A stretch of DNA of 64,000 nt. Source: Elusimicrobiota bacterium (GTDB taxonomy: Bacteria; Elusimicrobiota; Elusimicrobia; 2-02-FULL-39-32). The stretch spans positions 1-64,000 of the forward strand of contig JAKFYJ010000043.1 of the NCBI GenBank assembly GCA_021730935.1, in the 5' to 3' direction. Positions 1-8,827 of the stretch are shown here, in pieces; the stretch's first letter is position 1; each line of letters begins with the position of its first letter. The notes under the pieces are model-generated. The model was given only the letters and a program-made list of their open reading frames with translations, did no database searches and was not told the DNA's origin. A program made the translations under genes and the position numbers.

Positions 1-3000
1 GGGGATCGAACGACAACGCCCTCGCGCCGCCGACTTCCTATCAAATTTATATTTCTACGGATATCGGGTTCGGAGTTTTTTCCACGACGGACACATTCCT
101 GACTTCGGCAACAATCCCGTCCCTCTTGCCCAATGTGAGTTATTATTTCCGAACGAGAGCCTATGGCCGAGGCCTGGAAATTTCCGGATTCAACCTTTAC
201 ATCGCGACCTACACACGCACCGCCGCGCCGATCTGTGATTACAGCGTTTACAGCACCAGCATCACTGTCTATATCTCCACGGCCGGAAATGCGCCGGGGA
301 CAAGATATATTTTGGAGGCTTCTACAAATAATTTTACCTCAATATTTCACACCTATATTCCGTTCTTTCGCAGCCGCGGCGCCTTTGCCTCTTCCGCCGC
401 CTTCAGTGGCTCTGACGGAACTCTACCATCGCTGACCCTATCTAACCTTACTGCAAATAGACTTTATTCCTTACGGATTCTCACGGTCAGCTTCAGTAGT
501 GTAACCACTACGACTTTGATCACATCCACTTATACAGCACCCACAATTCCCACGTTTACAACCATCACACAAATACATCAACTCTATCAGTTAAGCATTT
601 CATGGCAATCAAATCGTAATTGCTTGAATCCATCAACCGTATATGAGGCACATCTGTCCACAGCACCAGATTTTTCAGGATTTATCAGTAGTAATGTCGG
701 GGCATTTTCGACACAATACGGCAGCCCCATTCCCGGCCAGCCGCCCATTGATTCTGATGCCGACGGTGAGGCCACCCTTAATTTTGATGTTTCTGGACTC
801 AGTTTAGACACCACCTATTATGCGCGCGTTAGGGCACTGGGTTTTGGAGGAATCCATTCAGGATTCTCAGTCGCCGTCACAACATTGACCGGCATGAGCG
901 CGCCAAGTTTCCCCGGTTTTAGCGGCGGCAGCGGCATCGGAGCTCAAGGATTGCAGGTTTTTGCCACCTCTGTCACAGTCGTGTTAACTCGCAATGGGAA
1001 TCCTGTTGGAACCCAGTTTGAGTTGTGCGCTAATCGGCGAATTAATGAAAACCCGACAGCAATTAATGACATTTATACCGATGACAACACTTGCATGACA
1101 GCCCCAGCTCAAGCCGGGTTGACCACAATAACAATTTCCACGGGAATTTATCCCAATCGCACATACAGAATTCTTGCCGCAGCCCGCATCCTCACCCTGA
1201 GCTCCAGCACTCTCGTGGCTTCAACGGTCACTCTCTCACTTCCTCCAACGACTTATAGCATCCAAGTCACTTCCAATTCGGCAACCGGATGGATTTTTCC
1301 TCACAACAATTTTCCGTACAGCAATTTTTACGACACCGTATTGGCCTTCTCAACGGGAACCGATGCTCATTTTAATGTGTTAAACTCTTCGATCGGGATC
1401 GTCGGCAGCACTGGAGTCCCTGTGACGACACTAAAAATTCCGAACTTGCTTGGAAATACAACGTATTCGCTTCAAGCCGTTACGCGTGACAGAAGCACGG
1501 GTGCCATCGGACAACATTTCATCGCCACGCTCACGACCGTCACCCTCGCGGCGATGCCGGGACCCAACGTCATCGTTTCCACCGAAATCGGATCCTCTTC
1601 CATCACGCTCCGCTGGGACAACAACACCAATTCGCTCAATCCCCCGACCAGCTATCAAGTTCTGCTCTCGACCTGGGACCCCAATTTCAGCAACGCCGTC
1701 TCGTCGGAAACCTTCAGCATCCAACTGACGACGGCGGGCATCAGCCCCAACTCCAGGTATTTCTTCAAGGTCCGCGCCTTTGGACGCGCCGCCAACGACG
1801 TCACGCTTTACAATTCGTCCGTCGCGGTTTATTCCCGCCCCAATTCTCCCGGGCTCATTTCCTATGATGCGTCCCCCACAAGCGTCACCGTTCACCTCGC
1901 GGCCAACAACAACCCCGTCGACACGCTGTTCCGTGTCCAGGCCTCCACTGACAATTTCGCCACCGTCTCCGCCTCAAACGAGGGGTCCTGCCGGAACACC
2001 GAAACCCTCATCAGCTTGATAAATTTAAACGGCAACTCGACCTATCAAATCTCGCTTGACGCCGTCAATTTCGACGGATTGCCGAGCTCAAGAACCCTCG
2101 TTTCCGTCCTTCAAACCATCGCGGTTGTTCCCAGCACCCCGACCGCAGGGGAACCCGACGTGCGGACTGATTCGATCACGGTGTCCTGGAATTCAAACGG
2201 AAACTCGCTTGCTCCCGCAACAACCTATCAGCTCCAGATTTCAACCAGCCTGAACTTCACGGGGACCGTCACTTCGTCCCAAACCACAAACCTTTTCGCT
2301 TCGACAATCACCCTCGCGCCAAACGCCGCGTATCATTTCCGCGTCCGCGCCTTCGGTCAAGGCGGCTACATTTCCGCTTATAGCGGAGTCTTCAGCACCT
2401 TCACCCGGGCCGCAGCCCCGGGCGTTGCCGGTTTCCAAACCTATATCGACAGCATCACGGTTCAGGTGTCGGATAACCGCAATCCTCCGGGAACTCTTTA
2501 TCGCATCATCGCTTCTTCAGCCGGAACCACAGGCGCAGATGTTTCAACCGCCGCTGTCAGCAATGGGTTCGGGTCTTCTGCAACTCTCGCCGGCCTCCAG
2601 CCCAACACCACCTATACCCTCCGCGCAGACGCGTTCAACGTGAACGGACTTGTGAGCACCTTCACGGTTCTGGCCGCCACCAGCACTCTGATGAAGGTCC
2701 CTGGAGATTCATCGTTCATCGGCGTGGACGGAACCTCCATCACCCTCTCCTGGCTCCCGAACGGAAACCCTCTCACGCCGCCGACCTCCTATCAGGTGCA
2801 GGTGTCCACCTGGGCCGGGTTCACAGGAACCGTCACTTCTTCCATCACCTTCGCCCTGCAGTCGAGCACCGCCGGATTGTTGACAGACACGTTTTATTAT
2901 TTCAGAGTGCTCGCGTTCGGACGAGGAGGCGACTCCAGCGTTTATAACAATGTCATCTCCACGCTCACAGGACTGAACGCTCCGGCTCTGGTGAATTTCC

Positions 3001-6000
3001 AGATCTTCGCAACCTCTGCCTCCGCCGTCGTTGTCCGAAACGGCAATCCCGTGGGAACAATATTGTCGATGAGCACCGGAAATTTCAAGGCGGAGAACAC
3101 TGTTTTCGAACCTGCGACCGTCGGATTCACCACCCTGACCCTCCTCAACCTGACCCCCAACGCGGATTACACATTCTATGCCAAATCTCAGAACGTCACA
3201 TTCAGTTCCCCCACTTTCGTCGCCTCCACCACCACCCTGGCAACCCCTCCCCTCCTCGCGACATTCCAAATTTTCTCAACCAGCATTTCTGTCTCATTGG
3301 GAGACAACGGAAACTCCAGCGGAACGGCCATCATGATCTCAACGGGAACCGACGGATTTTTCGGCTCATCCCAGTCTTCCGTGAGTTTCATCACCGCCTC
3401 GACCACAACCATCATCCTGTCCAATCTCCTTGGAAACACGACCTTCGCGCTCCAGGCCGGCTCCCGCGACCACAGTCCGCGCGCCAGCACGCAAACGATT
3501 CCGATCACGCTCTCGACCATCACGCTCGTGTCCCAACCCACTTCGTTTATGCTCACCGCGTCTGATGTCGGCCTCTCCTCCGTCAGTTTCACCTGGCTCA
3601 ACACCAATTCTTTAACGCCGCCGACTTCGTATCAGTTCCAGGTTTCGACAAGTCCCGCCTTCACAGGGATCACCAGCGACTCCGAAACTTATGTCGTGCT
3701 CGCTTCAAGCATCGGGCTCTCGTATAACACCACTTATTATTTCCGCACGAAGGCATTCGGACGGGGCGGAGACACCACGCCATACAGCGCCGCTTTCGCG
3801 ACCAGCACGCTTTCATCTTCGCCCGGCATCTCCGGATTCCAAATCTATTCCAACAGCGCCACCATCACATTGTCGCACAACGGCAACGCCGCAAAAACTG
3901 TTTACAGAGTCGAAGCGTCTTCCGATGGGTTTTCAACCGTCGCCTTCTCAAGCCAGGGAGCTCAACTCACATTGACCCCCTCCGGGCTTCAGTCAAACAC
4001 CACCTATCAGATCGGCGTTTACAGCCTCAACTTCAACAATCTTCCCAGTTCCCGCACCCTCGTGACCTCCACCGTCACACTGGCATCAATTCCCGGCGCC
4101 ATCTCTTTCAACTCCGTGCAAGGCACATCGATCACCATCACCTGGCTTCCCAACGGAAACCAGCTCACGCCTCCGACGAGTTATCAAGCTCAAATTTCGA
4201 CGTCCAGCGATTTTGTCGTCGCGACCGCCAGCAACACATTCCTGACTCAGGCCATTTTCGCGGGACTGAACGCGGCCTCAACTTATTTTTTCAGGACCGC
4301 GGCCTATGGTCGAGGAGGAGATGTCAGCGGATACAACACTTTCGTCACCACCCGGACCCGCCCCATCCCGCTCACCGTCTCAGGGTTCCAGGTTTATACC
4401 AGCTCGATCTCCGTCACCCTCTCTCCAGGGAGCAACCCGGTGGGCGTCACTCTCTCCATCACCTCCGCCTCATTTGTTGTGGACGACACCTCGTCCGCCA
4501 TCAATAACGCAAGCAATGTCACCCTCGTGCTGTCCGGCCTTGTTCCAAACAAAGCCTATGCGTTCCTGGCCCGGGCCGTGGGGCTCAACGGCGTTCCGGG
4601 CGGAACCACTCTCATCGCGAGCACCGCCACATTGCCCGCTTCCGCCGATCCCCTTGCGTTCAGTTTCGTGGGCCAATCCAGCATCACCGTCAGTTGGCCT
4701 TCAAACGGAAACCCCCTGACCCCTCCGACTTCCTATCAGGTTCAGGTTTCCTCCGCTCAAACCTCGAGCTTCGCCTCATACACGACGAGCGACACTTTTG
4801 TTTTGTCCATGACCAGCGCAGCCTTGTTTCCTTCGACGACTTATTTCTTCAGGGTTTTATCTTACGGCATCGGCGGCACGAATGTTTTAAGCTCCGTCAT
4901 CTCATCCGTCACCACGCCGCTGACGCCGCCAGCCACCGCGCAGAATTTCGCGCACAGCAACCTTGCGATAACCAGCATGACCTTTTCCTGGTCTGACTCG
5001 GACAACGAAACGGGATACAATATTTTGAGCGCCACGGGACCTCTCCTTGGGACGGCCGCGCAAAATGCGACCTCGTTTATTTTAACCGGACTGTCTCCGA
5101 ACCAGTTGGTTCGCGCGAAACTCATCGCGTTCAACACCGCAGGGACTTCCACAAATTCCGTCACCCTCACGAGCTATACCTGGTGCTACACCCCCGCCTC
5201 CCTCAGTTTCGCGGCGGCGGATCTCACCCACATCACTCTTTCCTGGAGCGCCAATGGAAACCCCTCAAGCGCCATTTATGAACTGAACCAGTCGACGGAT
5301 AACTTTTCAGCCGCATCAACCGCTGTCATCCCCTTCGCCGCATCCTATGTCAGCGTCTCAACCACGATCTCGGGACTCGCGACCGGATTTACATATCAAT
5401 ATCGCGTCCGCGCCAGGAACAGCGACGCCGTCCCCACCGGATACAACACCTCCGTGGCCTTCAGCATCCTCCAATCCAGCGGAGGCACAACCGGAGCCGG
5501 CCCCACCAATGTCACCATCGAACCCGGAGTGACGGTGCTCACAGCGCTCCTTTCCGACGGCCGCACCATGCAGATCCTCGTGAGCACCTCGAACGCTCTC
5601 GTGTCTTATGGCAACGGCATGGCGTTCCGCATGCAGCCCGGAATGCAGGCCACCTGTTTCCCAACCTCCACGGGACTGGTGGTGACGAGCACGCTTGGCG
5701 TCACCGTTTCCGCAGGCGGATTCTCGCTCGATGCCGGATCAGGCACGGCCACCCTGAACCTCACTGCCGCGGCATTTTCCTGCGGCATCGCCACGGATTC
5801 CGTCCAAGACCTTCGCGTCCTGTTCCCTTCAGGAGGAACCCGGGCACTCGAAGTTTCCCTCAATCCTCTTTCAGGCGAAATCAAATCCACTCTGCCTGCC
5901 CGAACATTCGCGGAAGACGTTTCCATCCGTTTCAAAGTTCCCGACGCGTTCCCATCGAGCTCAGGGTTCGGCTCTCCCGTCTTCGCCGATCCTTCGCCAG

Positions 6001-6569
6001 AAACGCTTTCAGCTCCATTCGGAACTTCATCCTTGATCACCAGCAGCCAGATCGGGCTTGAAGTCACCCCTGACAAAATTCTTGACCCGCGAGAGCTTGT
6101 CACGATCCGCATGACTTATCGCGACAGCGACCTGCAAGGCAACAAGCCTGAACAACTCGCACTCTGCCGCTATGAACCCACTGTTCAAAAATGGCTGACG
6201 CTCACGTCTCCCACCCTGAACAAGGCCGCAAAAACGGCCGCGGCCATGACGAAACATTTCAGCACCTTCCAGCTCATGCTGGTCACTCCCGCGAGCGATG
6301 TGAATGGGCTCCGGGTGTTCCCAAACCCGCTTCAAATCCATCAAGGCGACACCGAAATGGTGTTCTCCAATTTAAGCGCTCAGGCGTCCATAAAAATTTA
6401 TACGTATTCCGGAGAACTCGTCCGTGAACTGAAAGCCGGAGACACCGGCATCGTCCGCTGGGACGCGAGAAACGCTTCCGGAGATTCTGTGTCCACCGGA
6501 ATATACATCGCGCTGGTTGAAGGCGGACTGGACTCCAAAAAAATCATCAAGATCGGGGTTGAAAAATAA
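1..6569 (+). CDS. Giant fibronectin-type-III repeat surface/secreted protein, 5' partial
   Basis: The reading frame is open from base 3 of the window without a stop, so the true start lies upstream and more than 2,180 residues are visible. It consists of two alternating beta-sandwich repeats. Type A is about 95-100 residues and carries a NGNxLxPPTSYQ motif and a YYFRVRAFGRGG motif. Type B is about 85 residues and carries SITVxLSxNGNPxGT and GLxPNTTY. At least eight A and nine B copies are recognisable, followed by two more divergent FN3 units. After the repeats comes a region of unknown fold (about 4.9-6.2 kb inferred from 5.5 kb on), and the last ~85 residues (VFPNPLQIHQGD ... WDARNASGDSVSTGIYIALV) resemble a FlgD-Ig / gliding-type C-terminal sorting domain. 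It is probably exported and surface-anchored. Its stop overlaps the start of the PorV/PorQ-like gene by one base (TAATG), suggesting joint expression. Specific function is unknown. Confidence 0.85.
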   Translation, partial: GSNDNALAPPTSYQIYISTDIGFGVFSTTDTFLTSATIPSLLPNVSYYFRTRAYGRGLEISGFNLYIATYTRTAAPICDYSVYSTSITVYISTAGNAPGTRYILEASTNNFTSIFHTYIPFFRSRGAFASSAAFSGSDGTLPSLTLSNLTANRLYSLRILTVSFSSVTTTTLITSTYTAPTIPTFTTITQIHQLYQLSISWQSNRNCLNPSTVYEAHLSTAPDFSGFISSNVGAFSTQYGSPIPGQPPIDSDADGEATLNFDVSGLSLDTTYYARVRALGFGGIHSGFSVAVTTLTGMSAPSFPGFSGGSGIGAQGLQVFATSVTVVLTRNGNPVGTQFELCANRRINENPTAINDIYTDDNTCMTAPAQAGLTTITISTGIYPNRTYRILAAARILTLSSSTLVASTVTLSLPPTTYSIQVTSNSATGWIFPHNNFPYSNFYDTVLAFSTGTDAHFNVLNSSIGIVGSTGVPVTTLKIPNLLGNTTYSLQAVTRDRSTGAIGQHFIATLTTVTLAAMPGPNVIVSTEIGSSSITLRWDNNTNSLNPPTSYQVLLSTWDPNFSNAVSSETFSIQLTTAGISPNSRYFFKVRAFGRAANDVTLYNSSVAVYSRPNSPGLISYDASPTSVTVHLAANNNPVDTLFRVQASTDNFATVSASNEGSCRNTETLISLINLNGNSTYQISLDAVNFDGLPSSRTLVSVLQTIAVVPSTPTAGEPDVRTDSITVSWNSNGNSLAPATTYQLQISTSLNFTGTVTSSQTTNLFASTITLAPNAAYHFRVRAFGQGGYISAYSGVFSTFTRAAAPGVAGFQTYIDSITVQVSDNRNPPGTLYRIIASSAGTTGADVSTAAVSNGFGSSATLAGLQPNTTYTLRADAFNVNGLVSTFTVLAATSTLMKVPGDSSFIGVDGTSITLSWLPNGNPLTPPTSYQVQVSTWAGFTGTVTSSITFALQSSTAGLLTDTFYYFRVLAFGRGGDSSVYNNVISTLTGLNAPALVNFQIFATSASAVVVRNGNPVGTILSMSTGNFKAENTVFEPATVGFTTLTLLNLTPNADYTFYAKSQNVTFSSPTFVASTTTLATPPLLATFQIFSTSISVSLGDNGNSSGTAIMISTGTDGFFGSSQSSVSFITASTTTIILSNLLGNTTFALQAGSRDHSPRASTQTIPITLSTITLVSQPTSFMLTASDVGLSSVSFTWLNTNSLTPPTSYQFQVSTSPAFTGITSDSETYVVLASSIGLSYNTTYYFRTKAFGRGGDTTPYSAAFATSTLSSSPGISGFQIYSNSATITLSHNGNAAKTVYRVEASSDGFSTVAFSSQGAQLTLTPSGLQSNTTYQIGVYSLNFNNLPSSRTLVTSTVTLASIPGAISFNSVQGTSITITWLPNGNQLTPPTSYQAQISTSSDFVVATASNTFLTQAIFAGLNAASTYFFRTAAYGRGGDVSGYNTFVTTRTRPIPLTVSGFQVYTSSISVTLSPGSNPVGVTLSITSASFVVDDTSSAINNASNVTLVLSGLVPNKAYAFLARAVGLNGVPGGTTLIASTATLPASADPLAFSFVGQSSITVSWPSNGNPLTPPTSYQVQVSSAQTSSFASYTTSDTFVLSMTSAALFPSTTYFFRVLSYGIGGTNVLSSVISSVTTPLTPPATAQNFAHSNLAITSMTFSWSDSDNETGYNILSATGPLLGTAAQNATSFILTGLSPNQLVRAKLIAFNTAGTSTNSVTLTSYTWCYTPASLSFAAADLTHITLSWSANGNPSSAIYELNQSTDNFSAASTAVIPFAASYVSVSTTISGLATGFTYQYRVRARNSDAVPTGYNTSVAFSILQSSGGTTGAGPTNVTIEPGVTVLTALLSDGRTMQILVSTSNALVSYGNGMAFRMQPGMQATCFPTSTGLVVTSTLGVTVSAGGFSLDAGSGTATLNLTAAAFSCGIATDSVQDLRVLFPSGGTRALEVSLNPLSGEIKSTLPARTFAEDVSIRFKVPDAFPSSSGFGSPVFADPSPETLSAPFGTSSLITSSQIGLEVTPDKILDPRELVTIRMTYRDSDLQGNKPEQLALCRYEPTVQKWLTLTSPTLNKAAKTAAAMTKHFSTFQLMLVTPASDVNGLRVFPNPLQIHQGDTEMVFSNLSAQASIKIYTYSGELVRELKAGDTGIVRWDARNASGDSVSTGIYIALVEGGLDSKKIIKIGVEK

Positions 6570-7516
6570 TGCGCCGCCTTCTCCTGCTGATACTTTTTGC
6601 GGCGAGCGGATGGATGATCCCTCAGGAAGCCCGCGCCCTCGGCAAAAATTCCGTCGGCACTGCCGGTGCCCAGTTCCTGAAACTCGGAACCAATGCCCGC
6701 GCAGTCGCCATGGGAGAGGCCTATTCCGCCGTCACAGACGGATCCGATTCTCTTTATTGGAACCCCGCCGGACTGGAGAGAGTCGACCGCAAAGCCTTCT
6801 CCGTTCTTCACGCGATGTATCTCCAAAACATTTCCTATAACTATGCTTCCTATGCTTTCCGCTTCAGAGAGTCCGGCGTCATCGCCGTGGGAGCGCAATA
6901 TCTGAGCGCGGGATCCATTGACCGGACAGACCGTTTCGGGAGCGCCGCCGGGACCTATAACCCTTATGACCTGGCATTCAGCGTCGGCTGGGCGAGGATG
7001 TTTTCGGATCTCGGCAACGACGAAGAGTTCGCGTTCGGCGTGACCGGCAAGTTCATCCAATCCAAAGTGGTTGAAACCGCCGCGACCGGAGCAGGAGACC
7101 TGGGCGTCCTCTGGACCCCGTCCATGGCGGAAGACGTCACCTTCGGTTTATCCGCTCAAAATATCGGCGGCCAGCTCAAATTCGTCAATGAAGGCGACGC
7201 TCTCCCCATGAGCATCCGAAGCGGCGCTTCATACATCCCGATGCAGGACTGGATCGTGAGCGCGGACGTTGTTTTCCCGAACGACGCCCCGATCTATGCT
7301 TCCCTCGGAACGGAATATAAAATTTCGCTGACAGGAAACATCACCGCCGCAGGACGAGCGGGATACAAATCCAAAACCTCTTCCGACATCTCGGGCATTT
7401 CCTCAATCTCGGCGGGGACCGGACTCCTCTGGAAAGGCTATGGCCTCGACTTCAGCTGGCAGCCTTTCGGCGTCCTCGGAAACACCTATCTCCTGAGCCT
7501 GTCCGGAAAGTTTTGA
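6569..7516 (+). CDS. PorV/PorQ-family (UPF0164-like) outer-membrane protein
   Basis: A 315-residue protein with a signal peptide (residues 1-23, ending EARA-LG). Its N-terminal motif, GTAGAQFLKLGTNARAVAMG then AYSAVTDGSDSLYWNPAGL, is the hallmark of the PorV/PorQ/UPF0164 family of FadL-like beta-barrels. The remainder alternates short beta strands, and the C-terminal residue is Phe, as in outer-membrane barrels. In Bacteroidota, PorV works in type IX secretion as an acceptor for substrates carrying C-terminal sorting domains. Here the upstream gene encodes exactly such a large repeat protein with a sorting-like tail, and the two genes overlap by one base, so a carrier/anchor role for that protein is a reasonable inference. 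No other secretion-system gene is in the window. Confidence 0.85.
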   Translation: MRRLLLLILFAASGWMIPQEARALGKNSVGTAGAQFLKLGTNARAVAMGEAYSAVTDGSDSLYWNPAGLERVDRKAFSVLHAMYLQNISYNYASYAFRFRESGVIAVGAQYLSAGSIDRTDRFGSAAGTYNPYDLAFSVGWARMFSDLGNDEEFAFGVTGKFIQSKVVETAATGAGDLGVLWTPSMAEDVTFGLSAQNIGGQLKFVNEGDALPMSIRSGASYIPMQDWIVSADVVFPNDAPIYASLGTEYKISLTGNITAAGRAGYKSKTSSDISGISSISAGTGLLWKGYGLDFSWQPFGVLGNTYLLSLSGKF

Positions 7517-7541
7517 CAAATTTCCCTGTCTAAGATAGAAT
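7513..7541 (+). promoter_or_regulatory. Sigma70-type promoter for the tRNA region
   Basis: Perfect -35 TTGACA (7513-7518), 17-nt spacer, -10 TAGAAT (7536-7541). The -35 box overlaps the TGA stop codon of the PorV/PorQ-like gene. The predicted start near 7548 lies just before the tRNA remnant and the intact tRNA-Ala, so this should drive tRNA transcription and perhaps the pentapeptide gene beyond. Confidence 0.8.
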
Positions 7542-7563
7542 AAGAGGCTCGATTTTCAACATT

Positions 7564-7618
7564 GGGACTGTAGCTCAGCTGGGAGAGCGGTCGCCGCGGC
7601 GACAGGTCAGGGGTTCAA
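7564..7618 (+). pseudogene. Decayed tRNA-Ala-like remnant without anticodon
   Basis: This stretch matches the 5' half of the intact tRNA-Ala 79 nt downstream (TGTAGCTCAGCTGGGAGAGCG is shared) and also the variable/T-arm start (AGGTCAGGGGTTCAA). The anticodon arm is replaced by a perfect 14-nt palindrome, GTCGCCGCGGCGAC (7590-7603). It folds as a 5-bp stem with a 4-nt loop and therefore has no anticodon. The 3' half of the T arm and the 3' acceptor strand are missing. It cannot be a functional tRNA. It lies directly behind a strong promoter and would be transcribed. Confidence 0.75.
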
Positions 7619-7642
7619 GCAGAAGAAGTTAAATCAAAATTT

Positions 7643-7715
7643 GGGGCTGTAGCTCAGCTGGGAGAGCGCCTGCATGGCATGCAGGAGGTCAGGGGTTCAA
7701 TCCCCCTCAGCTCCA
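7643..7715 (+). tRNA. tRNA-Ala (anticodon GGC)
   Basis: A 73-nt cloverleaf. The acceptor stem GGGGCTG pairs with CAGCTCC (one G-U), the D arm contains AGCTCAGCTGGGAGAGC, the anticodon stem CCTGC/GCAGG encloses the loop ATGGCAT with anticodon GGC, and the T arm is AGGGG-TTCAATC-CCCCT. The discriminator base is A and CCA is not encoded. It would read GCC and probably GCU alanine codons. Transcription is likely from the promoter at 7513-7541. Confidence 0.93.
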
Positions 7716-7732
7716 CAATTTTCCTCCCTCAA

Positions 7733-8122
7733 ATGAAATTCATCATCAAAAATAAAAGCTCGGATAAAATTATCGTCAGCGGAGAAGCCGAAAAGCTCCG
7801 GGACCTGCTTGCGCCGGTGCGCGGTCAGCTTTCTGAGGCTGATCTTCAGCGGGCCGATCTTTGGAGCGCGGACCTCCGGGGAGCCAACCTTTCGCGCGCT
7901 GATTTGCGCGGAGCCTATCTTCGTTCTGCCGATCTGCGCGACGCAAACCTCTCCGGCGCGGATTTGCGCAATGCCGACCTTCAGCGCGCAGACCTCCGGA
8001 ACGCGGACATGACGGATGTGATTTTGGATTGGACCAATTTGAAAGGCGCGGACATGACCGGACTTAAAACCAATAAGAAAGAAGACATCCTGAAATGTTT
8101 GGGGATAAAGGAATTCAAATGA
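7733..8122 (+). CDS. Pentapeptide-repeat protein
   Basis: A 129-residue protein. A short N-terminal segment ([15 protein letters not shown]) precedes about 14 tandem A(D/N)LxX repeats ([20 protein letters not shown] and so on), which fold into a right-handed quadrilateral beta helix. Family members include DNA-gyrase-protecting Qnr-like proteins and many of unknown role. I place the start at 7733, because an in-frame ATG further upstream lies inside the tRNA. The gene's stop overlaps the next start (ATGA), so it is translationally coupled to the MazG-like enzyme. Function unknown. Confidence 0.85.
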   Translation: MKFIIKNKSSDKIIVSGEAEKLRDLLAPVRGQLSEADLQRADLWSADLRGANLSRADLRGAYLRSADLRDANLSGADLRNADLQRADLRNADMTDVILDWTNLKGADMTGLKTNKKEDILKCLGIKEFK

Positions 8123-8448
8123 CCGACAGCACAGCGAGCGTTCAGGACTTAAAAGACAAGGTTCAAAAATTCTGCGACGACCGCGACTGGGACAAATTCC
8201 ACAACGCCAAAGACCTGGCCATCGGCATCATCACCGAAGCGTCGGAACTTTTGGTGCAGTTCAGGTTCAAGTCTGAAAAAGAGGTTGAAACGCTTTTCCA
8301 AAGCCCCAAGACCCGCGAAGCCATCTGCGATGAAGTGGTCGACATCCTCCACACGGTCCTGCGCTTTTCCCAAAAATACGGCATCGATCTTGCCACAGAG
8401 CTCGACCGTAAAATGCAGAAAAACGGCGTCAAATATCCCCTGAAATAA
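8119..8448 (+). CDS. MazG-like nucleotide pyrophosphohydrolase
   Basis: A 109-residue protein of the all-alpha NTP pyrophosphohydrolase superfamily (MazG / RS21-C6 / dCTPase-like). The helical metal-binding pattern is visible: [11 protein letters not shown] (ExxE-type first half), then [14 protein letters not shown] (ExxD second half). Such enzymes hydrolyse (d)NTPs to monophosphates and pyrophosphate, cleaning the nucleotide pool; the small single-domain forms often prefer dCTP or modified dCTP. The start at 8119 overlaps the stop of the pentapeptide gene. Several dNTP-pool genes (thyX, nrdJ, dcd) lie within 8 kb. Confidence 0.85.
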   Translation: MTDSTASVQDLKDKVQKFCDDRDWDKFHNAKDLAIGIITEASELLVQFRFKSEKEVETLFQSPKTREAICDEVVDILHTVLRFSQKYGIDLATELDRKMQKNGVKYPLK

Positions 8449-8452
8449 AGCG

Positions 8453-8496
8453 ACGCCCCTGACAATCACCGCGTTCGCGATGGCCGTCAAGGGCGT
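8453..8496. terminator. Hairpin between convergent genes, possible bidirectional terminator
   Basis: The arms ACGCCCCTGAC (8453-8463) and GTCAAGGGCGT (8486-8496) pair almost perfectly, and the interior CGCG-TTCG-CG can extend the structure with a stable UUCG loop. It sits between the MazG-like gene (+) and the SWIB gene (-). No clear T-tract follows on the plus strand, so intrinsic termination is only suggested. Confidence 0.45.
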
Positions 8497-8523
8497 TTGA
8501 AGTTTGGACTGACTAAGCTTGGT

Positions 8524-8784
8524 TTAGTTGAGGTGCTTGGAAACGAGCTTGGTCATTTCGAACATGGAAACCTGGGACTTCCCGCCGAAAACAACTTTCA
8601 GCTTCGCGTCCGCGTTGATGTTCCGTTTGTTCTTCTTGTCCTGCAGGCTGTTCTTCTTGATATAGGCCCACAATTTTTTCACAACTTCCGTGCGCGGAAT
8701 GGGCTTGGAACCAACCACTTCTCCCAAGGCTGCATCCGGCTGCAGGGGTTTCATGAACGCTGAGTTCGCTGCTTTCTTTGCCAT
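8524..8784 (-). CDS. SWIB/MDM2-domain protein
   Basis: An 86-residue basic protein that is essentially one SWIB domain. It contains the conserved pieces MKPLQPDAALGEVVGSKPIP, then VVKKLWAYIKKNSLQDKKNKRN, then a C-terminal hydrophobic helix with FEMTKLVSKHL. In eukaryotes the domain occurs in SWI/SNF chromatin-remodelling complexes. Stand-alone bacterial versions are sporadic (Chlamydiae, Verrucomicrobia and others) and their role is unsettled, with DNA topology or nucleoid binding proposed. A clear AGGAG lies about 9 nt before the ATG. It is the last gene of the thyX-purA-SPFH-SWIB series. Confidence 0.88.
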   Translation of the reverse strand: MAKKAANSAFMKPLQPDAALGEVVGSKPIPRTEVVKKLWAYIKKNSLQDKKNKRNINADAKLKVVFGGKSQVSMFEMTKLVSKHLN

Positions 8785-8827
8785 TTAGTTTTTCTCCTGT
8801 TTTTTGTGATGTCTGAAAATTCTTCTT

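Noticed and set aside
1-6569. CRISPR or DNA-level tandem repeat array in the first gene
   Set aside because: The repeats are protein-level FN3 repeats of about 85-100 codons with diverged DNA, not short spaced direct repeats; no CRISPR array is seen in the window.
7679-7732. Upstream ATG extending the pentapeptide gene
   Set aside because: This start lies inside the mature tRNA-Ala, so the protein must begin at 7733.
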